Program-made: the position numbers and the translations under genes
Part shown: in pieces, positions 9,262 through 18,500 of the stretch
Position numbering within the stretch: the stretch's first letter is position 1
Layout of the letters: every line of letters starts with the position of its first letter
Source of the DNA: Anaerolineae bacterium
Lineage (GTDB): Bacteria; Chloroflexota; Anaerolineae; B4-G1
Assembly: GCA_016931785.1 (NCBI GenBank)
Contig: JAFGED010000255.1
Coordinates: 1-39,403 of the forward strand
DNA: 39,403 bases
Direction of reading: 5' to 3'
Notes under the pieces: generated by a model
Databases searched by the model: none
What the model was told of the DNA's origin: nothing
What the model saw: the letters and a program-made list of their open reading frames with translations, nothing else

Positions 9262-9570
9262 TTAGTAACTCATCGATTCAGTGAGGGATGCAAAGAAAAC
9301 GAGTAGTGTAGGCCAGGCGACTATGGCTACTATGGTCAGGCAGCATTGAATCACAAGGGCGACGATGCTTACGATCAGGCAGGCGTTGCCCAGGCTTTTG
9401 GATTCCTGGTCCGGGCGCGATAGGAAGACGATGGCGATGATGATGCCCACCGGGAGTGGCATTGTAAACGCCAGGATGTATAGCAAGGCTTTGAGGCATC
9501 CGCCGTATTGCTGAGCTGGTTGGTAGTAGACGGGCTGTTGTTGCGGGTATTGCGGGTATTGCTGGTACAT
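9262..9570 (-). CDS. Small membrane protein with Tyr/Gln/Pro-rich N-terminus
   Basis: A 102-residue protein. Residues 1-22 are rich in Tyr, Gln and Pro. Two hydrophobic segments follow (about 26-50 and 64-93), separated by a short polar loop (RPDQESKSLGN). This is the layout of many small bacterial DUF4190-like or TM2-neighbour membrane proteins with proline/glutamine-rich tails. The Shine-Dalgarno GGAGG lies 6 nt before the ATG. It interrupts the hdr cluster between the FdhB-like and double-HdrA genes and leaves 13 nt to the next start, so it is probably co-transcribed. I cannot assign a function; anchoring of Hdr proteins at the membrane is only a possibility. Confidence 0.75.
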   Translation of the reverse strand: MYQQYPQYPQQQPVYYQPAQQYGGCLKALLYILAFTMPLPVGIIIAIVFLSRPDQESKSLGNACLIVSIVALVIQCCLTIVAIVAWPTLLVFFASLTESMSY

Positions 9571-9648
9571 TTTGCACCTCCAAATTTGAATTGATTGTCG
9601 TGTCGGTTTGGTTCAGTGGTGTCATCAATGGGTAGCTCTTGTCTCTCT

Positions 9649-10749
9649 TTACTCCTCTCCAATCTCTGCCCACTCGTCCTCGCGGAAGGTGACCAGCGGC
9701 AGGGGGTCGTCGACGCTGCGGCCCGGCACATAGTCAAATGCCGCCTGCACCTGCTGGCCGATGGCGCGAAAGACGCGCCCCACGGGCAGGTCGGCAGGGC
9801 AGTTGCTGGTGCACATACCGCAGCCGACACAGGATAGTACCATATGGTTGAGGCGTGTCAAGTGGAAGAGCATCGTGTCGGCTGGCAGGCGATACGCCCC
9901 TTTGCGTCGCGCCCAGTTTAGATACTGCATCGGCTCGTGGTCGAAGGATGGGCTCTTGAACAGGCAGGTCTTGCAGTAGCAGATCGGGCAGACGGTCATG
10001 CAGTTGTGGCAGCGCACACAGGCGGCCAGCACGCTTTCGATGCCTTCCTCCTCCAATTGCTTTTGCATCTCGGCGAAGCGGGCATCGCGCACCTGCACGC
10101 GGGCAGCGACGATTCTCTCTATGGCTTGGGCACGCTGTTTGTCTTCCTCTACCGGGTTCAGGCTCAGCTTGCTGGCAATCTCGTCGCGGAGCGTGATCGG
10201 AATGCCAGGGGATAGGTCTGTGCCGAAAAGTTCCAGCGTGATGTCGGCTGCTTCTACGTGTGGTTTCTCGCACATCTGGCAGGCGTCGCGCAGATCGGGG
10301 ACTGGGGATTGGAGGTTATCGTAGAGCTCGCGCCACAATCTCTGATCTCCAATCTCTGATCTCTTCTTCAGATAGACTGGCACATCGTACGTTCCGCCGC
10401 AATCCACGCCAATCGTTACCAGGTTCTCCAGGCTGGCCTGCTGCAGCTTGACCAACTCCACCAGCGCGCGCAGCTCGCACGGGCGCAGCACCACCCCAAT
10501 CCGCCCGCGAGGCTCCCGGATCGATACGCGGCCCGCCAGACGCGCCGCGTTCAGCCCCATCACCGGGGCCAGCGGATTCGCCGTGTCCAACAGCGCCGGA
10601 TCGACCACCAGCGCGGGCGTGATTGTACCAGCGGGCGTCTCCATCGGCGCCAGCAGTGCGTCGACCACGTCGGCTTCGAGCAGTTGCCTGAGCAAGCCGC
10701 GGATGGCTGTCAGTGCGTCGCCGTTCTCAACAGGGATCAGCGTTCTCAT
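9649..10749 (-). CDS. FdhB/FrhB-like iron-sulfur subunit (coenzyme F420 hydrogenase/dehydrogenase beta family)
   Basis: A 366-residue protein resembling the beta subunits of F420-reducing hydrogenase and formate dehydrogenase. Signatures are RPCELRAL near 89-96, VTIGVDCGGTY near 111-121, and two ferredoxin-type motifs, C244/247/250/254 and C307/310/313/317, with additional cysteines at 257, 259 and 262. The start is the ATG at 10749, 2 nt after the mvhD stop. The open frame extends much further upstream, but that part reads antisense to no known protein and overlaps mvhD and hdrA. Residues about 128-155 are encoded by an AGATTGG-type repeat tract. It probably transfers electrons between a donor and the neighbouring HdrA/MvhD; whether it binds flavin or F420 cannot be decided here. 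Confidence 0.88.
   Translation of the reverse strand: MRTLIPVENGDALTAIRGLLRQLLEADVVDALLAPMETPAGTITPALVVDPALLDTANPLAPVMGLNAARLAGRVSIREPRGRIGVVLRPCELRALVELVKLQQASLENLVTIGVDCGGTYDVPVYLKKRSEIGDQRLWRELYDNLQSPVPDLRDACQMCEKPHVEAADITLELFGTDLSPGIPITLRDEIASKLSLNPVEEDKQRAQAIERIVAARVQVRDARFAEMQKQLEEEGIESVLAACVRCHNCMTVCPICYCKTCLFKSPSFDHEPMQYLNWARRKGAYRLPADTMLFHLTRLNHMVLSCVGCGMCTSNCPADLPVGRVFRAIGQQVQAAFDYVPGRSVDDPLPLVTFREDEWAEIGEE
10285..10365. repeat. GGAGATT/GGGGATT heptamer tract, in frame
   Basis: GGGGACT, GGGGATT, GGAGGTT and, inverted, CAATCTCTGATCTCC units flank a short unrelated stretch within the FdhB-like gene. It adds roughly residues 128-155. Confidence 0.75.
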
Positions 10750-10751
10750 TC

Positions 10752-11180
10752 CTAGACCGCCCACTTTTGTCGCATCGGGTTTGGCCCTTTTTCCCGCATG
10801 GCTTCCGTCATCTCTGTGACCGTCTCGGCAAAGCGCCCGCCCTCGCTGGCGCTGATCCAGCGCAGCCACACGCGGTCCTCGTCGAACCCGGCGCACTTGA
10901 GGATTTCCTTCAGCGCCACGACGCGCCGCCGCGCCTTGTAGTTGCCCGACTGGTAGTGGCAGTCGCCGGGGTGGCAGCCGCCGATGAGCACGCCGTCGGC
11001 GCCATCTAGCAGCGGCTTGAGCACGTAGGTCGGGTCGACCGAGCCGGAGCACATCAGGCGGATGATGCGCACGTTGGGCGGGTACTGGATGCGCGATGTG
11101 CCTGCCAGGTCTGCCCCCGTGTACGTGCACCAGTTGCACAGGAAGGCGACGATCTTGGGTTCGAAAGTGTTCTCGCTCAT
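10752..11180 (-). CDS. mvhD: MvhD-family [2Fe-2S] electron-transfer subunit (copy 2)
   Basis: A 142-residue, very typical MvhD: CNWCTYTGADLAG (15-27), MCSGSVDP (43-50) and GGCHPGDCHY (67-76) supply the family cysteines C15, C18, C44, C69 and C74. MvhD relays electrons to the FAD of HdrA. The ATG directly follows the hdrA stop (TGAATG), with GGGAG just upstream, so it is translationally coupled to the 584-residue HdrA. The FdhB-like gene follows after 2 nt. The trio HdrA-MvhD-FdhB suggests an electron-input module in which FdhB replaces a hydrogenase. Confidence 0.95.
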   Translation of the reverse strand: MSENTFEPKIVAFLCNWCTYTGADLAGTSRIQYPPNVRIIRLMCSGSVDPTYVLKPLLDGADGVLIGGCHPGDCHYQSGNYKARRRVVALKEILKCAGFDEDRVWLRWISASEGGRFAETVTEMTEAMREKGPNPMRQKWAV

Positions 11181-12935
11181 TCAGACTCCCACCAATGCGT
11201 CGATCTGCGCCAGCACCTGCTCCTCGGTAAAGTGCTGCAAGCGGATGGCTTTGGATGGGCAGGCTGACGCACAAGCCCCGCATCCCTTGCACAGCACCGC
11301 GTTGATGCGTGAGACGCCCCACAGCGGGTGCAGCGCCGGCGCGCCGTAGGGACACACCTCGACGCACATCCCACACCCGGCGCACAGCTCCTCCTCCACC
11401 ACGGCCGTGGCCGATTCCGCCAGCACCGTGCCGCGCAGCAGCGGAATCAGCGCCGACGAGGCCGCCGCCTTGGCCTGGGCGACGGTGTCGGGGATGTCCT
11501 TGGGCCCCTGGCAGCAGCCGGCCAGGAACACGCCGTCCACCGCCGTATCGACCGGGCGCAGCTTGGGGTGCAGCTCCAGGAAAAAGCCATCCGGCGAGCG
11601 CGGCAGCTTGAGCAGTGTGGCGATGCTGTCGGCGTTCGCTCGCGGCTCCATCCCCACGGCCAGCACCACTAGGTCAGCCTCGATCTCGATGGGCTGGCCC
11701 AGCAGCGTATCCTCCGCGATCAGCGCGACGCGATCCCCCCGCCGCACGATCTCCGAAACGTTCCCGCGCCGGTAGATCACGCCTTTTTTACGTACCTCGT
11801 CGTAGAATTCCTCGCCGCCCTTGCCAGAAGTGCGCACGTCCATGTAAAAGACAGCCACGGCGGTTTCGGGCAGCAGATCTTTCACCAGATGGGCCTGCTT
11901 GGCGGCGACCATGCAGCACACCCGCGAGCAGTACGGGTTGCCCACCTGGGCGTCGCGCGACCCGACGCATTTTATAAAAGCCACGCTGCGGATTGCGGAT
12001 TGCGGATTGGGGAGTAGAGATTGGAGATTGGAGACTGGAGATTTTGCCTGAAGCAGGCGCTCCATCTCCAGCGTGGTGATGACGTTGGGATACTGGCCGT
12101 AGCCGTACTCCGGCTTGCGGCGCGGGTCAAAGGCGTCGTAGCCGGTAGCGACGACAATCGAGCCGACTTGGTAGATCGGTAGATCGGTAGATCGGTCACC
12201 TTCACCGGTTTCCCAGTTTCCCAATTTACCAACGCTGACCTCGAAATTGCCCACATATCCCTCTATCTTGGCCACTCGTGAGCCCAGCAGCACCGCGATG
12301 TAGGGATGCGACTGCACGCGCTCGATCAGCGGGTCCAATAGCTCCGCCGCCGACTCCAGGCTGGGGTAGGTGCTGTCGAGTTCGGCCACGCGGCCGCCTA
12401 AGTGATCGCTCTGTTCCACCAGCGTGACCGGGAATCCGGCGTCGGCGATGTCGAGTGCGGCGACCATCCCTGCCAGCCCGCCGCCGATGACGAGTGTGCC
12501 CGGTGTGACCTCGACCTCGCGCGCCTCCAATGGTTCCAACAATGCAGCTCTGGCCACCGCTGAGGCGACCAGCGTCTTGGCCTTTCCCGTCGTCTCCGCA
12601 CCTTTGACGTGCACCCACGCGCACTGCTCGCGGATGTTGGCCATGTCGACCAGGTATGGGTTCAGCCCGGCCTTCTCGGCTGCGCCGCGGAACGTCGGTT
12701 CGTGCATGCGCGGCGAACAGGAAGCCACCACGACCCGGTTGAGGTCGTGTTCCTCGATATCCTGCCGGATCAGCGCCTGTCCTGGATCAGAGCACATGTA
12801 CATATAGTCGCGCGCCACGATGACGCCGGGCAAGCCGGCCGCAAACGCCGCGACTGCCTCCACGTCGACCGTCGCAGAGATGTTCACGCCGCAGTGGCAG
12901 ATGTAGACGCCAATACGAGGTTTTGGATTCAGCAT
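11181..12935 (-). CDS. hdrA: HdrA, single module with N-terminal linker domain and two C-terminal [4Fe-4S]
   Basis: A 584-residue protein. It begins with the HdrA N-terminal cluster domain (CHCGVN from 13, ASCSPR, NIREQCAWVH), then the FAD domain (GGGLAGM), the CCMVAAK signature, and a C-terminal ferredoxin pair (CAGCGMCVEVC, CKGCGACASAC). A TTG 15 nt upstream also opens the frame, but the ATG at 12935 has GAAGAGA before it and fits the family start. Two in-frame repeat tracts interrupt it, at about 233-256 and 297-316. The second lies just before the conserved strand that leads to KCVGSRD. It is coupled to mvhD downstream and follows HdrCB after a 56-nt palindromic gap. It probably complements the 481-residue HdrA, which lacks exactly these N- and C-terminal domains. 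Confidence 0.93.
   Translation of the reverse strand: MLNPKPRIGVYICHCGVNISATVDVEAVAAFAAGLPGVIVARDYMYMCSDPGQALIRQDIEEHDLNRVVVASCSPRMHEPTFRGAAEKAGLNPYLVDMANIREQCAWVHVKGAETTGKAKTLVASAVARAALLEPLEAREVEVTPGTLVIGGGLAGMVAALDIADAGFPVTLVEQSDHLGGRVAELDSTYPSLESAAELLDPLIERVQSHPYIAVLLGSRVAKIEGYVGNFEVSVGKLGNWETGEGDRSTDLPIYQVGSIVVATGYDAFDPRRKPEYGYGQYPNVITTLEMERLLQAKSPVSNLQSLLPNPQSAIRSVAFIKCVGSRDAQVGNPYCSRVCCMVAAKQAHLVKDLLPETAVAVFYMDVRTSGKGGEEFYDEVRKKGVIYRRGNVSEIVRRGDRVALIAEDTLLGQPIEIEADLVVLAVGMEPRANADSIATLLKLPRSPDGFFLELHPKLRPVDTAVDGVFLAGCCQGPKDIPDTVAQAKAAASSALIPLLRGTVLAESATAVVEEELCAGCGMCVEVCPYGAPALHPLWGVSRINAVLCKGCGACASACPSKAIRLQHFTEEQVLAQIDALVGV
11987..12045. repeat. GCGGATT and GGAGATT heptamer tract, in frame
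   Basis: Three GCGGATT units pass into GGAGATT, GGAGATT, GGAGACT, GGAGATT. It is translated in the 584-residue HdrA immediately before the strand leading to KCVGS. Confidence 0.85.
12167..12236. repeat. TTGGTAGATCGG tract with inverted half, in frame
   Basis: AGATCGGT units followed by CCGGTTTCCCAGTTTCCC and CAATTTACC. Same family as 582-674, 15253-15311 and 24263-24334. It adds about 23 residues to the 584-residue HdrA. Confidence 0.85.
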
Positions 12936-12952
12936 GATCTCTTCAAGCAAAG

Positions 12953-12991
12953 CGTGAAGCGTAACACGTAATGCGATCCTTACGTTTCACG
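12953..12991. repeat. Intergenic inverted repeat between HdrCB and HdrA genes
   Basis: Arms CGTGAAGCGTAA and TTACGTTTCACG (one mismatch) sit directly after the HdrCB stop codon. Related in sequence to 29401-29450. Confidence 0.75.
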
Positions 12992-14131
12992 TCACAACGC
13001 CAGGCTCACCAGTTCCATGATATCCATCACCTTGAGCCGTTCCTCCAACCCTTGCACCTTCACCGCATCCTCCAGCGTCAGCAGGCAGAAGGGGCAGGCC
13101 ACGGCCAGGATTTCGGCGCCGGTGTCGGCGGCTTCCTGCACGCGCTGGAAGGCCAGCCGCTCCTCCAGGTTGGTGCCCTCGTTCCACATGCGCCCGCCGC
13201 CGCCTTCGCAGCACAGGCTGCGCTCCCGGTTGCGATCCATCTCCACCAGCTTGACGCCGGGGATGGCGTTCAGGATCGCGCGCGGCTCGTCGAACACGTG
13301 GTTCTGTTTGCCCAGGAAGCAGGGGTCGTGGTAGGTCACAACTCTCTCCACATCTTTCTCCCACGCGCCCACACTCCCGAACTTTAGTTTGCCTTGCTCG
13401 ATCAATTCCGCGACAAGTTGTGTATAATGGAGCGCCTCGACCCCATCCAGCCCATACTCGTTCTTGAACGTGTTGAAGCAGTGGGGCGAGGTGGTCACGA
13501 TGCGGCTGGCCCCCACGCTGCGGAACAGCTCGCCGTTCTCCTCGACCAGCATCTCGAACAGGCCCATCTCGCCCATGCGGCGCACCTCGTTGCCGCAGCA
13601 GCTTTCGTCGGCGCCTAGCGTGCCAAAATTCACCCCTGCCGCAGCCAGTGTTTGCGCCAGCGCGCGGGCGACTGGCTGTACGCGCTGGTCGTAGGAGGGG
13701 ATGCAGCCGACGAAATAGAGCGTCTCGCACCCTTCCTGGGCCGCATTGATCTCTAGCTCCCCTGCCCAGTTGGCGCGGTCCTCGCGCGCGATGCCGGTAG
13801 GATTCCCCTGGCGGAAGATGGCCATCAGCGCCGCGCCGACGGTATCCGGGATGCGGCCGCTCTCCACCAGCTGGCCGCGCAGGGCGATGATCAGCTCCGC
13901 CGGCTCCACGTCCTTGAGACAGCGCTCGACGCAGGTGAAGCAGCAGGTGCAGTCCCACAGCTCCGGATGGGCGTCCACGTCCATCTCCGGTTCGACCAGC
14001 ATGTGGTAGATCAGACTGCGGATGTTGAGCGTCGTCTTGCGCGCCACGGGGCAGCCGCCCGTGCACTTGCCGCACTGGATGCAGCCCAAAAGCTCCAATT
14101 GTTCGACCATCTGAGATGTCTTTACTGCCAT
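12992..14131 (-). CDS. HdrC-HdrB fusion (HdrD-like) with two CCG domains
   Basis: A 379-residue protein. The N-terminal HdrC part holds two [4Fe-4S] motifs (C17/20/23/27 and C61/64/67/71). The HdrB part has two cysteine-rich CCG domains: GCIPS...SCCGNE...PHC and DPCFLGK...CCEGGGGRMW...CPFC. In HdrB these bind noncubane [4Fe-4S] clusters where a disulfide or other acceptor is reduced. It should therefore be the catalytic or high-potential arm of the bifurcating complex. Its substrate in a bacterium without CoM/CoB is unknown. One nucleotide separates its ATG from the hdrA(481) stop, with GGAG 7 nt upstream, so it is coupled. Confidence 0.93.
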   Translation of the reverse strand: MAVKTSQMVEQLELLGCIQCGKCTGGCPVARKTTLNIRSLIYHMLVEPEMDVDAHPELWDCTCCFTCVERCLKDVEPAELIIALRGQLVESGRIPDTVGAALMAIFRQGNPTGIAREDRANWAGELEINAAQEGCETLYFVGCIPSYDQRVQPVARALAQTLAAAGVNFGTLGADESCCGNEVRRMGEMGLFEMLVEENGELFRSVGASRIVTTSPHCFNTFKNEYGLDGVEALHYTQLVAELIEQGKLKFGSVGAWEKDVERVVTYHDPCFLGKQNHVFDEPRAILNAIPGVKLVEMDRNRERSLCCEGGGGRMWNEGTNLEERLAFQRVQEAADTGAEILAVACPFCLLTLEDAVKVQGLEERLKVMDIMELVSLAL

Positions 14132-14132
14132 C

Positions 14133-15578
14133 TCAACGCTCCATAGCGACCGTGGCTTTTTCGCATCGCCTCAGCGCTACCAATGCCGATGCGGCTGCAG
14201 CCTTGGCCTGCGCGACCGCGTCTGGGATGTCCTTGGGTCCCTGGCAGCAGCCCGCCAGGAAGACGCCATCCGCCGAGGTCTCCACCGGATGCAGCTTTGG
14301 GTGCGCTTCCTGGAAGAAACCGTCTGGCGAGCGTTCCAGCCCTGCCAAAGCCGCCAAGTCTGCCGCGTCTTCTCGCGGCACGACCGCCGTCGCCAAGATG
14401 ACCAGGTCCGCCTCGACTTCGACAGGTTGGCCCAATAGCGTATCTTCTGCTGCGACGATCAGCTTACCATTCCGCCGGTACACCTCCGATGGTTCCCCGC
14501 GCCGATACGTGACGCCCTCCTTCCGCACCCGGTCGTAAAACTCTTCGTACCCTTTGCCGCCTGCGCGCACGTCCATATAAAAGACCGTGATCCGCGCGTC
14601 GGGGATTCTATCGCGCACCAGGTGGGCATGCTTGGCCGTGTACATACAACAGATGCGCGAGCAGTAGGGCACGCCGGTGTGCGGGTTCCGTGAAGAAGCC
14701 TGGCGCTCTGCGCCAGAGCTTCTTCCTAAGGAAAAAGCCCTCCGGGCTTTTTCTCGCGACCCCACGCACTTGACCAGCACCACGTCCTTGGGCTCTCTGC
14801 CATTGACCACGATCTTGCCCAGCGTCGGCCCAGATGCGGACGAGAGCCGCTCGAACTCGATCCCCGTCATCACCTCGGGGTACACGCCGTAGCCGAACTC
14901 GGGCTTGAGGCGCGCGTCCAGCAGGTCGAATCCCGTGGCGACGATGACCGCGCCTACCTCCAAATTCACAAACTCCTCTTGCTGCTCGAAATCGATGGCG
15001 CCGGCAGGGCAGGCATCTTTACAAAGAAATGTCTTGCCGCACTTGCCGCGCGTTAGAAACAGGCAGACGCTGGGATCGACCGTGTACTTGAGCGGCACCG
15101 CCTGTGGGAAAGGTACGTAGATCGCTGCCTGCTTGGAGATCCCCTCGTTGAAACGGTTGATGACGCGCCCCTTCATCCTGCAGGCTTCCGCGCACGAACC
15201 GCAGCCTGTACATTTTTCGACGTCCACGTAGCGCGGTTTCTTACGAATTCGTACTTGGTAGACTGACAAATTGGTAGATTGGTCGTTGGTTTCCCGGTCT
15301 GCCAGTTTCGCATCTGCCCTTTCAACAGAGACTACTTCCGAATATGTCATCAGCTCGATGTTCGGGTGATTCCCCACATCCACCATCTTGGGCGTCAGGA
15401 TGCATGACGAGCAGTCCAGTGTGGGAAAGGTCTTGTCCAACTGCGCCATGCGCCCGCCGATGGACGGCTCCCGCTCCACCAGGTAGACCGGATAGCCCGC
15501 GTCGGCGATATCGAGCGCGGCCTGGATGCCGGCGATCCCACCGCCGATGACTAGCGCCGCTGGCTTGCTGCCGTCCAA
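14133..15578 (-). CDS. hdrA: HdrA, short form lacking the terminal cluster domains
   Basis: A 481-residue protein: FAD motif GGGIAGI (12-18), DCSSCILTPKMVD, a ferredoxin motif CTGCGSCAEAC, further cysteines (CLF, CGKTFLC, C near KDACPAG), and the CCMYTAK signature. There is no CHCG linker domain and no C-terminal ferredoxin pair. The start is TTG at 15578, with GGAG 8 nt upstream. It is in the same frame as the preceding 1526-residue gene, separated only by TAG and one AGA codon. Residues about 89-108 and 274-296 are encoded by repeats, the second by two strong hairpins (14692-14753). The function is probably electron bifurcation together with HdrCB and the 584-residue HdrA. Confidence 0.92.
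   Translation of the reverse strand: MDGSKPAALVIGGGIAGIQAALDIADAGYPVYLVEREPSIGGRMAQLDKTFPTLDCSSCILTPKMVDVGNHPNIELMTYSEVVSVERADAKLADRETNDQSTNLSVYQVRIRKKPRYVDVEKCTGCGSCAEACRMKGRVINRFNEGISKQAAIYVPFPQAVPLKYTVDPSVCLFLTRGKCGKTFLCKDACPAGAIDFEQQEEFVNLEVGAVIVATGFDLLDARLKPEFGYGVYPEVMTGIEFERLSSASGPTLGKIVVNGREPKDVVLVKCVGSREKARRAFSLGRSSGAERQASSRNPHTGVPYCSRICCMYTAKHAHLVRDRIPDARITVFYMDVRAGGKGYEEFYDRVRKEGVTYRRGEPSEVYRRNGKLIVAAEDTLLGQPVEVEADLVILATAVVPREDAADLAALAGLERSPDGFFQEAHPKLHPVETSADGVFLAGCCQGPKDIPDAVAQAKAAAASALVALRRCEKATVAMER
14692..14753. repeat. Two adjacent hairpins, in frame
   Basis: First hairpin: GAAGAAGC-CTGGCGC with its complement (one bulge). Second: GAAAAAGCCC-TCC-GGGCTTTTTC, perfect. Both are translated in the 481-residue HdrA right after KCVGSR. 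Confidence 0.85.
15253..15311. repeat. TTGGTAGA-type tract, in frame
   Basis: CTTGGTAGACTG, AATTGGTAGATTGG, then inverted CCCGGTCTGCCAGTTTCG. It adds about 20 residues near residue 89 of the 481-residue HdrA. Confidence 0.8.
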
Positions 15579-15594
15579 TCTCTAATCTCCAATC
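15575..15594. repeat. GGAGATT heptamer tract across a stop/start junction
   Basis: On the minus strand GATTGGAGATTAGAGATTGG carries the TAG stop of the 1526-residue gene and the TTG start of the next hdrA. Confidence 0.7.
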
Positions 15595-18500
15595 GCCACC
15601 GCGTCCAGCATCTCGTACACCTGCACTATCTCAAATCCCCTCTGTTGGCTGGCTTTGTTAGGGCAGGCGACGACGCACGCCCCGCAGCCCTGGCACAGCA
15701 CATCGATCACCTCGGCATAAGCGCCGCCTGGCTCGAGTTCACGCGCGTTATAGGGGCAGACCTCGACGCACAGCCCGCAGGCGGAGCACAGCCGCGGATT
15801 GACGCTGGCCACGATGGGCGTTGCCTCCAACATATCCTTGGCCAGGAGCCCGACCGCGCGCACCGCCGCGCCGTGGGCCTGGGCGATGGTCTCGTCGAGG
15901 AAACGCGGCGAGTGGGCCATCCCGCACAGGTAGATGCCGTCGGCGGCAAAATCGAGCGGGCGCAGCTTGGCGTGGGCCTCGAGGAAAAAGCCGTCCTCGT
16001 TTAGCGGCACCTTGACCAATCGGGCTAACGCGTCATTGTCCAAGTTCGGCTCGATCCCGGCGCTGAGCACCACGAGGTCGGGATGGAGGGTCAATTCTTC
16101 GCCTAGCACTGTATCCCAAACCGCTACCTGCAATCTCGAATCCCCACGGATGTACTCATCCGCAATCTCTACCCTCGGCTTGCGTTCCATCTCGTACTGC
16201 AAAAACATCACACCCTGCCGCCGCGCCTCGCGGTAGTACCACTCTTTGAAGCCAAAGGTACGGATGTCGCGATAAAGGATGGTGACGTCGGTTTCAGGGC
16301 TGCGCGCCTTGATCGCCAGCGCGTTCTTGATCGCCTCGGTGCAGCAGATGCGGGAGCAGTAGGGGTGCTCCTCGTCGCGGGAGCCGACGCACTGGATCAT
16401 CACCACTGATTGCATGTTGGCGGATTCGAGATTTGGGATTTGAGATTCAAACTCACGTTGGGTGATGACGCTTGGATGCTTGCCGTAAAGATACTCCCGT
16501 GGCTCGATCTGCCGTGCGCCGGTGGCGACGACGATGATCCCGTGCTGGATTTCCTCTCGCCGTTCGCCGGCCAGTTCCACGGTCGTCCGGTATTGGCCCA
16601 CGTATCCACCCACATTCACGACCTCGGCACCGGTGAGCACTGCAATGAGCGGGTGCGATGACACGGCCTCGATCGTCTGTCTCAGAAGCGTTTGAGGCTC
16701 AACGCATTGGTCATTGTCAATTGTTGATTGTTCATTCGCTGGCAAAGGCACAAAGATGTGCCGTAAATTTCCTCCCAGTTCTTCCTCCCGCTCGACCAGC
16801 GCGACCGGAAAGCCCTGCTCGGCGATGGAGAGCGCCGCCGTCATTCCTGCAAGCCCTCCGCCGATGACGAGTGCCCGTTTGTTGACCTCAAACGTGCCGT
16901 GCTGGATGGGACGCTGCTTGCACGCCCGTGCGACCGCCATCGCAGCCAACTCCTTGGCCTTGTCTGTCGCGCTGCGGTGATCGTCCCGGTGCACCCACGA
17001 GTCCTGCTCGCGGATGTTGGCCATCTGGAACAGGTGCGGGTTGAGGCCCGCGCCGCGGATTGTCTCCTGGAACAACGCCTCGTGCGTGCGCGGCGTGCAG
17101 GAGGCAACCACGACCCGGTTCAGCCTGTGCTCCTCGATCCGCTCGCGGATGCGCTGCTGCGTGTCCTGCGAGCAGGTGTAGGTGTTCTGCTCGGCGTAGG
17201 CCACGTAGGGCAGGCCCGCGACGTAATCGACGACCTCGGGCACGTCTACCACGGCGCCAATGTTGATGCCGCAGTGGCAGATAAAGACGCCCACGCGCGG
17301 CAGTTCGTCGCTCACGTCGCGCTCCTCCGGCCAGACCTGCTCCTGCGTCAGGGCGCCGCGCGCGTCGGCCAGCAGCGCCGAGGCCCGGGCTGCCGCGCAC
17401 GAGGCTTCAATCACCGTCTCGGGGATGTCCTTGGGCTCGGCGAATGCACCGGCGGCAAAGATGCCCGACCTGCTCGTCTGCGCTGGCTGCATGGCGGGGG
17501 GCTCGGCAAAGCCATAGGCGTTCAACGCGACCCCAATCCGGGAGGCGAGGGATTGCGCGCCCTCTGACGGTTGCAAACCCACCGATAATACCACCAGGTC
17601 GAATTCCTCCTCGACCGGAGATTGGCGATTGGAGATTACACTTGCCCCTTTGTTTCCTTGTCTCTCCATCTCGCCGGCGTACCTCAAAATCACATTCCGC
17701 GTCCCCGGGTCCCCCCGTGCAAACGACACGGCGGAGCGCACGTAGCGCACGCCGTACTCCCGTTCTGCCCGCTCGACGTAACGCTCGAACCCCTTGCCGA
17801 AGGAGCGCATGTCGATGTAGAAAATCGTCGGCTCGACTGCCGGATTGTGCTCCTTGGCGATGAGGGCCTCTTTGGTGGCATACATACAGCACACCGAGGA
17901 GCAGTATCCGTGCGACCGTTCCGGTTGCATGGCGCAAGAGGTATCGCGGGAACCGACGCATTGGATGAAGGCGATCTTGCGCGGATGCTTGCCATCGGAA
18001 GGGCGCTGCACCACGCTGCCCCACGGGCCGGAGGCCGAGAGCATGCGCTCGAACTCGATGCTGGTGACCACGTTGGCGCAGCGCCCGTAGCCCAGCTCGG
18101 GGCGGATGTCGCCCGGCATTGTCTCCAGGCCCGGCGTCAGGATGACCGCGCCCACGTCGAGTTCCACGATTTCTTCGCGCATCTCATGGTCGATGCAGTT
18201 CTTTTGGCAGGCGTAGACGCATTGCAGGCATTCGGAGCAGATGCCGCAGGAGAGGCAACGCGCCGCCTCAACCCGCGCCTCTTCTTCGGTCAGGCCGCCA
18301 TAGACCTCGCGAAAATCCTGCACCCGTTCGGCTGCGGGCGCTTTGGCGACCTCGTGGCGCGGCGCGTCGGACGCTGCACCGGATGAAACCAGCGCTCGCG
18401 CCTCCTCCTCGCTCAACTCGGCCACGTCGCTCTCCCCTCCCGCGAAGCGGGGGGGGCTGGAGGGGGTCTCCTCATGCAGATAGTCGTCGATCGATCGCGC

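Noticed and set aside
10750-11385. N-terminal 212-codon extension of the FdhB-like frame
   Set aside because: It overlaps mvhD and hdrA in another frame, is Arg-rich, and has no family similarity; the ATG at 10749 fits operon spacing.
11987-12045. Possible CRISPR array from regular repeats
   Set aside because: Units are 7-8 bp without spacers; they are short tandem repeats, and no cas genes are present.
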